From: Pseudodesulfovibrio senegalensis
GTDB taxonomy: Bacteria > Desulfobacterota > Desulfovibrionia > Desulfovibrionales > Desulfovibrionaceae
Length of the DNA: 64,000 nt
Assembly (NCBI RefSeq): GCF_008830225.1
Contig: NZ_WAIE01000009.1
Location: forward strand, 1-64,000
Reading direction: 5' to 3'
In this document: positions 18,056-25,201 of the stretch, in pieces
Layout: each line of letters begins with the position of its first letter
Numbering within the stretch: the stretch's first letter is position 1
Translations under genes and position numbers: made by a program
Notes under the pieces: model-generated
The model's database searches: none
What the model saw: only the letters and a program-made list of their open reading frames with translations
What the model was told of the DNA's origin: nothing

Positions 18056-20158
18056 TCAGCCTACGGTCAAGCGCAGGTCGGCCACCAGGGCCCCATATTC
18101 ATCCACAAGTACCGGATTCAGCTCCGCTTCCCGGATGTTGGGAAAATCGTCTGCCATCTGTGATACCGTCATGACCATGTCCTCAAGCGCTCCGAAATTC
18201 ACCGGCGGCTGGCCTCGCACGCCCCTGAGCAACGGGTAGGAGCGGATTTCGCGCACGATCTCCTGAGCGTCCTGCAGGGTCAGCGGTGCCAGTCTCCATG
18301 CTTCGTCCCCGAGTATGTCCGCGGCCGGGCCGGCCATGGAAAAACCCACCATGGGGCCGAACTGCGGGTCCTGGCGAAGACGTATCTTGACTTCGCGGGC
18401 GTTGGCCGGACCCATGGACTGCACCAGACAGCCGGTAATGTATGCGCCGGGACGCAACCGCATGACGCGGCTGGTGATGTCCCGGAACGCGCTGCGCACC
18501 TGTTGCGGGGTTTCGAGATTCAGGGCTACCGCATCCAGTCCGCTGCGCCGGTCAATGTGCGGGGACACGATCTTGAGCGCCACCGGGTAGCCGATTTTCT
18601 TGGCTGCTCTGGCCGCCTGGTCGCTGGTGCGGGCCAGCTTGGATTCCGGCACGGGCAGTTCGTAGGCCATGGCCATTTCAAAGGCCTGCGCCTGCCGCAG
18701 TTCGGGCAGATGGATTTCCAGAGCGTTGCGCACCAGCCTTTCGGCCTTGCCCTTGTCGCGGCGGAAACATACTTCCACGGGCCACGGGCGGTTTTGCCAG
18801 CGCTGTTGGCGCACCATGGCCGAAAGCGCCCGTACGGCCGGCTCCGGATAGGCGTAGCAGGGAATGCCTGCGTCCAGCAACATGTCCCTGCCCGGGCTCA
18901 CGCGGCTGTCGCCCATGAAACAGGCGAACATGGGTTTGTCCGAAGTTTCGGCCACGTCGATGACCGCTTGTGCGGTTTCGGTTATCTGTGCCGAGGCCGT
19001 GGGTGTGAGCACCACCATGACCGCATGGGTCATGTCATCGTCCACCACGGCTTCGAGCGTGGCGCGGTAGCGGTCGGCCCCGGCGTCTCCGATGATGTCG
19101 ATGGGGTTGTACAGCGAGGCGTATGCGGGCAGGGCCGCGCGCAGGGCGGTTATGGTCTGCGACGCCGGCGTGGCCAGGTGCAGCCCGGAAAGCTCGCAGG
19201 CGTCGGCCGCCAGAATGCCCGGTCCGCCCGAATTGGTTATCACCGTGAGGTTGTGCCCCTGGGGGAGCGGCTGGCAGGAAAAGGCGCGGGCAAGATCGAA
19301 CAGGGATTCGATGTCGTCCACCTGAATGATGCCGGATTGGGCAAAGGCAGCCCTGCAGGCCTCGATGGAGCCGCTGACCGAGCCCGTGTGGCTGGACGTG
19401 GCCCGTGCGCCCGCCTGCGTGGTGCCTGCCTTGATCATGATCACGGGTTTTTTTTCCGTGACCTTTTGCGCCACGCGCATGAATTCGCGACCGTTTTCCA
19501 GGGATTCCAGATAGCCGATGATGACCGAGGTGCCCGGATCGTCTGCCATGGCTTCCAGCGCGTCGGCTTCGGAAATGCCCGCCTTGTTGCCGAGGCTCAG
19601 GAATTTGGAGAAGCCGAGCTTTTCGCCCATGGCCCAGTCGAGGATGGCGGAACAGAGCGCGCCGGACTGGGAAAAGAATCCTATGTTCCCCTGCGGCGGT
19701 ACCTGGGCGGCAATGGAAGCGTTCAGGTGGTGTCCGGTATTGATCAGGCCGAGGCTGTTGGGTCCCATGAGCACGAAACCCCAGCGTGTGGCGATGTTGG
19801 CCATTTCCTGTTCCAGTTCGAACCCTTCCCGTCCGGTCTCCCTGAATCCTGCGGTGATGATCAGCACGGCCCCGGCTCCGGCCCGGCCAAGCTCCACCAG
19901 CGAGCGCAGCACACGGTCGCGCGGGACAATGACGATGCCCAGGTCCGGTGCTTCGGGCAGGTCCGCGCAGGAGGCGTATACCGTTTGTCCGAGTATTTCT
20001 CCGCCTGCGGGATTGACGGGATACAGCTTGCCTTTATACCCTGCGCCGACAATATTGGCCGTGATGACGTGACCGAGCTTGTGTTTTTTTCGGGAAGCGC
20101 CGACAACCGCAATGGATTGCGGCCTGAAAAGTGGTTCGAATTTGTCTACGGACTGCAT
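18056..20158 (-). CDS. ADP-forming acyl-CoA synthetase, CoA-binding domain first
   Basis: The 700-residue enzyme has the common fused order: a CoA-binding Rossmann domain (SIAVVGASRKKHKLGHVI, about 14-135), the CoA-ligase domain with SHTGSVSGSIEACRA (probable phosphohistidine), then a C-terminal ATP-grasp domain from about 470 (GYPVALKIVSPHIDRRSG; EAELNPVLV). It makes ATP from ADP and Pi while releasing acetate or another acid from its CoA ester. It is followed by the DRTGG gene in an operon. Its start is only 23 bp from the divergent rnc start, so both promoters must overlap or lie within the coding regions. Confidence 0.92.
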   Translation of the reverse strand: MQSVDKFEPLFRPQSIAVVGASRKKHKLGHVITANIVGAGYKGKLYPVNPAGGEILGQTVYASCADLPEAPDLGIVIVPRDRVLRSLVELGRAGAGAVLIITAGFRETGREGFELEQEMANIATRWGFVLMGPNSLGLINTGHHLNASIAAQVPPQGNIGFFSQSGALCSAILDWAMGEKLGFSKFLSLGNKAGISEADALEAMADDPGTSVIIGYLESLENGREFMRVAQKVTEKKPVIMIKAGTTQAGARATSSHTGSVSGSIEACRAAFAQSGIIQVDDIESLFDLARAFSCQPLPQGHNLTVITNSGGPGILAADACELSGLHLATPASQTITALRAALPAYASLYNPIDIIGDAGADRYRATLEAVVDDDMTHAVMVVLTPTASAQITETAQAVIDVAETSDKPMFACFMGDSRVSPGRDMLLDAGIPCYAYPEPAVRALSAMVRQQRWQNRPWPVEVCFRRDKGKAERLVRNALEIHLPELRQAQAFEMAMAYELPVPESKLARTSDQAARAAKKIGYPVALKIVSPHIDRRSGLDAVALNLETPQQVRSAFRDITSRVMRLRPGAYITGCLVQSMGPANAREVKIRLRQDPQFGPMVGFSMAGPAADILGDEAWRLAPLTLQDAQEIVREIRSYPLLRGVRGQPPVNFGALEDMVMTVSQMADDFPNIREAELNPVLVDEYGALVADLRLTVG

Positions 20159-20181
20159 TACGACCTGATTTTGGAGAGTTT

Positions 20182-20895
20182 ATGGACACCGTTGAACTAG
20201 AGCAATGTATTCACCATCGCTTTTCCCAAGTCAAGCTCCTGCATCTGGCGCTTACCCACAGCTCCTATGCCAATGAGCAGGGCTGCGAGGGCAATAACGA
20301 GCGTTTGGAGTTTCTCGGGGATGCTGTTTTGGAGTTGTGTATTTCCGAAGAGGCGTACAAACGGTATCCGCTCGTGCCCGAGGGGCATCTGACGCGAATC
20401 CGCTCCAATCTGGTCAAGGAAAAAAGTCTGGCGTCCATAGCCAGGGGCCTGGGGCTGGACCGTTATCTCCTGCTGGGACGGGGTGAAGACATGCAGGGCG
20501 GACGCGAACGCGATTCACTGCTTTCCGATGTGTTCGAGGCCGTGATCGGCGCTGTCTTTCTGGACAGCGGTTTTGAGAACGCCAAGCGCGTGGTGGCCGG
20601 AATCTTCAGCGACCGCTGGCCCGAGAACACGGTCATGCGCGAGGCCAAGGACTACAAGAGCCGCCTGCAGGAAGAGACCCAGCGACTGTTTCAGGCCCGG
20701 CCTGTGTATGTGCTGACCGGCACGGAAGGTCCGGAGCATGAAAAGGTGTTTGAAGTGCGGGTGACCCTGCCCGACGAATCCGGGTTTGAAGCCAGCGGCA
20801 CCAGCGTGAAAAAAGCCGAGCAGAATGCGGCCAGAAAGGCCCTTGAACTGCTTGGAACCCAAAAGCCAGGACATCAGGAGCCGGATGGCGCTTGA
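20182..20895 (+). CDS. rnc: Ribonuclease III
   Basis: This is the double-strand-specific endoribonuclease that processes rRNA precursors and regulatory RNA duplexes. The catalytic RNase III domain shows the signature NNERLEFLGDAVLEL and the second acidic cluster SDVFEAVIGAVFLD. The C-terminal dsRNA-binding domain begins at DYKSRLQEETQ and ends with TSVKKAEQNAARKAL. The 237-residue length is normal. GGAG precedes the ATG; a longer upstream frame is not supported. The stop codon lies in the loop of a long hairpin that forms the 3' end of the gene, which is unusual for a gene whose product cuts such duplexes. Confidence 0.95.
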   Translation: MDTVELEQCIHHRFSQVKLLHLALTHSSYANEQGCEGNNERLEFLGDAVLELCISEEAYKRYPLVPEGHLTRIRSNLVKEKSLASIARGLGLDRYLLLGRGEDMQGGRERDSLLSDVFEAVIGAVFLDSGFENAKRVVAGIFSDRWPENTVMREAKDYKSRLQEETQRLFQARPVYVLTGTEGPEHEKVFEVRVTLPDESGFEASGTSVKKAEQNAARKALELLGTQKPGHQEPDGA

Positions 20896-20919
20896 GCGCC
20901 GATCCGGTTCCTGATGTCC
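20869..20919. terminator. Long hairpin shared by the rnc and flagellin 3' ends
   Basis: GGACATCAGGA (20869-20879), CCGGAT (20881-20886) and GGCGC (20887-20891) pair with GCGCC (20896-20900), ATCCGG (20902-20907) and TCCTGATGTCC (20909-20919). The loop is TTGA (20892-20895) and holds the rnc stop codon. There is no good T run on the + strand. On the minus strand a short GGCTTTT follows, so it may terminate the flagellin transcript. Confidence 0.7.
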
Positions 20920-20944
20920 CAAATCCCTTTCTTTCCCGTCAGCC

Positions 20945-21883
20945 CTAGCCGCCGATGAGCTGCATGGCCATACGCGGCAGGGAGTTGGCCTGCGCCAGCA
21001 TGGCGACAGCGGATTGCGTCAGAATCTGCTGGCGGACGAATTCGGTCATTTCCGTGGCAACGTCCACGTCGGAAATGCGCGATTCCGCTGCCTGAAGGTT
21101 TTCTGCCTGAATCTGCAGGTTGGTAATGGTGTTTTCCAGCCTGTTCTGCAGCGAACCCAGGTTTGCGCGAATCTTGTCCTTGGAAATGATGGCCTGGTTG
21201 ATGGCGTCCATGGCGGTCTGGGCCATTCCCTGCGTGGAAACGGTCTTGCCCGCGTTGGCCTGTGCAAAGCTCAGGGCCGAACCGTCTGCGGCCACCTTGG
21301 TGCCTGCGGCGTGCCCCAGTCCAAGGCCCGAAGCCGTGGCGGTCTGGATGGCGATGTAGTAGTAGTCCTCGGACGAATCGTTGCCGGTTCCGAAGTGGAT
21401 CTTGATCGGTCCGCTGGGAGCCAGCACGGTGCCTTCGTGGTCGGATATCTGACCGGACAGGTTGCCGTTGAGCAGATAGATGCCGTTGAAGTCCGTGGAG
21501 TTGGCGATACGCGAAACTTCCGAGGCCATGGCCTGATATTCGGAGTCGATGATCAGACGCTGGTCGGAGTTGTACGTACCGGTCGCGGCCTGCATTGCCA
21601 GTTCCTTCATGCGCACGAGCTTTTCGTCGATGACCTGCAGAGCGCCGTCAGCGGTCTGGATCATGGAGATGGCGTCGTTTGCGTTGCGCACGCCCTGATG
21701 GATGGAAGAAATTTCCGAACGCATGAGTTCGCGAATGGCCAGACCTGCGGCGTCGTCCGCTGCCGTGCCCACGCGAAGGCCCGAAGACAGCCGCCGGGTA
21801 GACGTTGCCAGGCTGCCGTATGAGGCATTCAAGTTTCTGCTGGCATTCATTGCCATCATGTTGTGGTTGATTACGAGAGACAT
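20945..21883 (-). CDS. fliC: Flagellin
   Basis: This 312-residue filament subunit has the conserved ends of flagellins: an N-terminal D0/D1 region beginning SLVINHNMMAMNASRNL with SSGLRVGTAADDAAGLAI, and a C-terminal region with DVATEMTEFVRQQIL ending in NSLPRMAMQLIGG. The variable centre (about 140-220) is short. AAGGAGG precedes the ATG. A sigma-54-like promoter lies about 50 bp upstream of the start. It is transcribed alone, convergent with rnc. Confidence 0.96.
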   Translation of the reverse strand: MSLVINHNMMAMNASRNLNASYGSLATSTRRLSSGLRVGTAADDAAGLAIRELMRSEISSIHQGVRNANDAISMIQTADGALQVIDEKLVRMKELAMQAATGTYNSDQRLIIDSEYQAMASEVSRIANSTDFNGIYLLNGNLSGQISDHEGTVLAPSGPIKIHFGTGNDSSEDYYYIAIQTATASGLGLGHAAGTKVAADGSALSFAQANAGKTVSTQGMAQTAMDAINQAIISKDKIRANLGSLQNRLENTITNLQIQAENLQAAESRISDVDVATEMTEFVRQQILTQSAVAMLAQANSLPRMAMQLIGG

Positions 21884-21930
21884 CAGTAAACCTCCTTGTT
21901 GATGCTACAAATCCATTTGGACTGTGTTAA

Positions 21931-21945
21931 GCATCATATGTGCCA
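21931..21945 (-). promoter_or_regulatory. Sigma-54-like promoter of the flagellin gene
   Basis: On the minus strand the sequence TGGCAC-ATATGA-TGC has the -24 GG and -12 GC at exactly the sigma-54 spacing. Transcription would begin near 21920, about 35 bp before the start codon. No sigma-28 GCCGATAA box is present in this gap. Confidence 0.65.
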
Positions 21946-22058
21946 ATTAAGTTTTATTAATAAATATCAACGCAATATCTGTTTAAATAAAGTCTAGAAA
22001 AGAGGCGGGAACAAGGAGGATGGCCGTGTTTTTCCGCGTTGCGTCATAGGCTTGGCGC

Positions 22059-22310
22059 ATGAACGAGAAAAATATTCCCAGGCGCGTCTGTGCGCGTGCG
22101 GCCCGTGGCGGCAGTCATTCAGGCCGCAGCGCGGAAAAGGTATTGCGGCGGTCAACGGCAGGCGGTGGCCGTACAGGCCGGGAAGTCCGGATCGCGGTTT
22201 GCAGGAGGCTGGTGCACGTTGCGATTCGCGAAATAGGCGTGTCGCCCACACAGGTATCCGGCAGTCGTCGTGCGCGGACGCCTGTGCACGTTGTTGGGAT
22301 CAATCATTGA
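22059..22310 (+). CDS. Doubtful small ORF (83 aa) or small RNA region
   Basis: The frame encodes a strongly Arg-rich peptide with no recognisable motif. It has no good ribosome binding site, and its third codon positions look less GC-biased than the neighbours. Its stop lies two bases before a strong hairpin with a T-rich tail on the same strand, so something may be transcribed on + here. TGCACGTTG occurs twice (22212-22220 and 22285-22293). A non-coding RNA is at least as likely as a protein. Confidence 0.2.
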   Translation: MNEKNIPRRVCARAARGGSHSGRSAEKVLRRSTAGGGRTGREVRIAVCRRLVHVAIREIGVSPTQVSGSRRARTPVHVVGINH

Positions 22311-22312
22311 AG

Positions 22313-22348
22313 AAGCCCCCTGCCGGAAATATCCGGCAGGGGGCTTTT
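22313..22348. terminator. Strong terminator hairpin
   Basis: A 15-bp perfect stem (22313-22327 with 22332-22346) encloses a four-base loop and is followed by TTTTCTTTC on +. It stands 110 bp downstream of the flgE stop on the minus strand, where its tail is weaker. It can end a + transcript from 22050-22310 and probably also the flgE transcript. The rest of the 21884-22456 gap holds only the flagellin promoter and the doubtful ORF. Confidence 0.75.
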
Positions 22349-22456
22349 CTTTCGTGCTCCCACGCGGGGCGGCGTGGAAGCGGGCATTGGAGAAGGAGTC
22401 TTACATGTCAGGGTTTGTATTCAGCAAGCTCCATTCGGGTCATTTCAGTGCGCTAC

Positions 22457-24136
22457 CTAGCGTTTCATGGCGATGACTTCGCCGAGCATGGAATCCGTCG
22501 AGGTGATCACCTTGGTGTTGGCCTGGAAGCCGCGCTGCGTGGTGATCATCTTCACGAACTCGTTGCCCATGTCCACATTGGACACTTCAAGCGAGTTGCC
22601 GTCCACGGTTCCCTTGCCCTGGTCTCCGGCCTGGCCGGTCAGGGCCGGTCCGGATTCGTTGGTGGCGGAGAACAGGTTCCCGCCCTCGCGGCGCAGGTGC
22701 CATTTGTCCGTGAAGGTAGCCAGGGTCAGCGAGTAGAGTTCAATGGACTGGCCGTTGGAATAGCGTCCCGTGAGGATGCCGTCGCGCGAAACCGAGACCC
22801 CCTGGAGCACACCTGCGGAGTAACCGTCCTGGTTCTGGAACAGGGTGGACGATCCGCCGGTGTCGTAGCTCTGGGTGGCCAGTGCGCTGATTTCCGTATC
22901 CTTGAAGGACGGCAGGATGCCGGTATTGGAAATGGTGTTGGCCACGTCGGCTGCCGTGAGTGCCAGGGGCGGGGTAACGGAACCCCATCCTGCGGTGACG
23001 CCGCCGGTGCCGTTGCTGGTCAGGTCGGTGCAGCGCAGGCCGAAGTTGATTTCCATGAGCGTGGCGTCGTCCTGAGCAGTGGAACTCGCATTGGAGCGGC
23101 CCAGGAAGTTGGCGGTCAGCACCGGATATCCCTGTGTGGAGAAATCCGCCAGCTGCCAGGATTCCAGGGCCATGGACCCGCCGTTCACGCCGCCGTTGGA
23201 TTGCAGGGTGAAGGAACTCATGCCCACGAGCTGGCCGGTGCGGAATGTCATGGTTCCGGTCATGAGCAGACCGGCAGCCGAGGTCCCGGCCAGGGTGGTC
23301 AGGTTGCCGTCCGCGCCGGAGAGCCTGCGCTGGTCTTCTTCCGGATCGATGGTCACGATGTATTCCCATACAGTGTCGCCGCCCGCGTTGGACAGGGTCA
23401 CCTGGTCGAAATACACGGTCATGTTGTGGGCCGCGCCCACGTCGTCGAAAACCTTGACGGTGCTTGAATAGGAATAGTTGCCGCCGGCCAGGGGCGGTTC
23501 CTCGGAGCCGTCCCAGTTCTGCATGAGCGCAAAGTAGGGTGCAGCTGAATTGTTGGACCGGCTGGTCATGGACGGGTCCAGGTTGGTGACCATGGACACC
23601 TGCGAGGTGGCCTTGGGCGGAGACTGGAAGTTTTCCAGCCGGATGTCCGTGGGCGTACCGATGATTCTGGGACCGCTGTTGCCGGTGTTCAGTTCCGTGC
23701 TGGTGGCTGTGGCCACGCTGGCCGAAGCCTGTTCCACTTCCCAGCCCTGCACGGGGTAGCCGTGGGGATCCACGAGGTAGCCGTCGTTGTCGAAGCGGAA
23801 GATGCCTGCGCGGGTGTAGTACTGCTGGTCGAGCCCCTTGGGCGAGACCGTGAAGAATCCGTCGCCCGAAATGGCCATGTCCGTGGATTCGGTGGTTGTT
23901 TCCAGCGAGCCCTGCCCGAAGTCGGCATAGATGGCCGCAACGCGCACGCCGCGTCCCACCTGTCCTATTCCGGCGGCCGTGGCCACGTCCTGGCTCACGA
24001 AGTCCTCGAAATACATGTTGGCGCCCTTGTAGCCGGTGGTGTTGACGTTGGCGAGGTTGTTGCCGATAACCGTCATCTTTTCACCGTGGGCGGTAAGTCC
24101 GGTGATTCCGGAGTATAATGATGATGACAAACCCAT
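22457..24136 (-). CDS. flgE: Flagellar hook protein FlgE
   Basis: This is the hook subunit (559 residues). The N-terminus (SLYSGITGLTAHGEKMTVIGNNLANVNTTG is the family signature region, residues 6-35) and the C-terminus (EVSNVDMGNEFVKMITTQRG, then TKVITSTDSMLGEVIAMKR) are the paired D0 helices of hook and rod proteins. The large centre forms the outer hook domains. AGGAGG precedes the ATG. It is the last gene of the fliK-flgD-flgE run. Its length is greater than that of enteric FlgE (about 400 residues), as is usual in this group. Confidence 0.96.
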   Translation of the reverse strand: MGLSSSLYSGITGLTAHGEKMTVIGNNLANVNTTGYKGANMYFEDFVSQDVATAAGIGQVGRGVRVAAIYADFGQGSLETTTESTDMAISGDGFFTVSPKGLDQQYYTRAGIFRFDNDGYLVDPHGYPVQGWEVEQASASVATATSTELNTGNSGPRIIGTPTDIRLENFQSPPKATSQVSMVTNLDPSMTSRSNNSAAPYFALMQNWDGSEEPPLAGGNYSYSSTVKVFDDVGAAHNMTVYFDQVTLSNAGGDTVWEYIVTIDPEEDQRRLSGADGNLTTLAGTSAAGLLMTGTMTFRTGQLVGMSSFTLQSNGGVNGGSMALESWQLADFSTQGYPVLTANFLGRSNASSTAQDDATLMEINFGLRCTDLTSNGTGGVTAGWGSVTPPLALTAADVANTISNTGILPSFKDTEISALATQSYDTGGSSTLFQNQDGYSAGVLQGVSVSRDGILTGRYSNGQSIELYSLTLATFTDKWHLRREGGNLFSATNESGPALTGQAGDQGKGTVDGNSLEVSNVDMGNEFVKMITTQRGFQANTKVITSTDSMLGEVIAMKR

Positions 24137-24302
24137 GATGTACCTCCTGATCTCTTCTCCAATTTGTGCCTGTCGTTCCGTTTTCCGGGAGCCGTTGTCG
24201 GCGTTCTCCCTTACCCCTAAGATGATGCGCCGGGCCGTTCCGGTCTTCGGGGCGACAAGCTGATTACCCTGATGCCTTGTATGTGCATGGCGGCTGTTGC
24301 CG

Positions 24303-25046
24303 CTAAGCGTCCGTATCTGTTTCGGAATCCGTGTCCGAATCCGTGTCGGATCCGGTATCGATTTCGTTGGTATTGACCACTTCGGTGACGTTGGCGAAGT
24401 TGATGTAGCGGCCGTCCTTGAGGCGCAGGTAGCTCTGGCCGTTTTCCTGCACGATGCCCGAGACTTCGCCCGAAACTTCCGTCTGGATCATGACCGGCTT
24501 GCCGTTGAGGTCTTCGCCGAGGATACCCACGCTGTAGGTTCCGTCCGGGAGCTGTGTGCCCTTGTCGTTGCGGCCGTCCCACTCGAACTCGTAGGTGCCG
24601 GGCTGCTTGGCTCCGATTTCCACGGTGCGGACAATGGCGCCGTCGCCGTCATAGATGTTGACCTTGACCCCGGCCACGGCTTCGCCCACGCCGTAATGAA
24701 TGGTGCTGACCGTGCCGTCGTCGATGGCCACATTGTAGCCCTTGGCCTTGACGTTCTTGCCGATGAAGCTGACCGCATTGAGCATGTCCGTGCGGTTCTG
24801 GCCAGTGGCCAGGTTGCCGATGCCGTCGTTGATGCTGGTGAGCTGTTCAAGACTGGAGAATTGGGCGAGCTGGCCGGTCATGTCCGTGTCTTCCATGGGG
24901 TTCATGGGGTCCTGATGGGTGAGTTGGGCGACCAGCAGGGTCAGAAACGAATCCTGATCCATGTTTTTCTTTTGTGACGGAGCATTGGATTCGGCGAGGT
25001 ACTGTTCATGTCCTCCCAAAATGTATCCTGCTGCTGAGTATGCCAT
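24303..25046 (-). CDS. flgD: Flagellar hook assembly/capping protein FlgD
   Basis: FlgD caps the growing hook and is needed for FlgE polymerisation. The N-terminal region has DSFLTLLVAQLTHQDPMNPM, the export and capping signature. The centre (about 120-200) holds the FlgD Ig-like/Tudor part, with GTYEFEWDGRNDKG. The start at 25046 (MAYSAAGY) is preferred; a longer frame from 25094 has no ribosome binding site. The C-terminus ends in an unusual acidic run of Asp, Thr and Ser encoded by a short tandem repeat. It lies between fliK and flgE. Confidence 0.93.
   Translation of the reverse strand: MAYSAAGYILGGHEQYLAESNAPSQKKNMDQDSFLTLLVAQLTHQDPMNPMEDTDMTGQLAQFSSLEQLTSINDGIGNLATGQNRTDMLNAVSFIGKNVKAKGYNVAIDDGTVSTIHYGVGEAVAGVKVNIYDGDGAIVRTVEIGAKQPGTYEFEWDGRNDKGTQLPDGTYSVGILGEDLNGKPVMIQTEVSGEVSGIVQENGQSYLRLKDGRYINFANVTEVVNTNEIDTGSDTDSDTDSETDTDA
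24322..24357 (-). repeat. 12-bp tandem repeat encoding the FlgD acidic tail
   Basis: Three 12-base units follow one another: TCGGAATCCGTG (24322-24333), TCCGAATCCGTG (24334-24345) and a degenerate TCGGATCCGGTA (24346-24357). They encode the Asp-Thr-Asp-Ser type repeats at the end of FlgD. Unit number may vary between strains. Confidence 0.6.
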
Positions 25047-25201
25047 GACCTTCTTCCCCAATGCGGATCCGTGTGGTGCCGGGATGTCGGCCATGTATGG
25101 CCGGTTGGTCCCCGGGGGACATGTGATCCGCTGTGTCAGTTTGAAAAAATGTTCGCCCGCCGGTCCCTAAACTCCGGCTGGCGGTGCCGCCGCATCCCTA
25201 A

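Noticed and set aside
18503-20200. Long + strand ORF of 565 codons
   Set aside because: It lies antisense to the acyl-CoA synthetase, which has clear domains; GC-rich codon bias keeps the opposite frame open.
22052-23467. Long + strand ORF of 471 codons
   Set aside because: It is antisense to flgE and has no recognisable domain.
24137-24300. Possible sigma-54 site before flgE
   Set aside because: GGCAC is present but no GC dinucleotide lies at the required distance.
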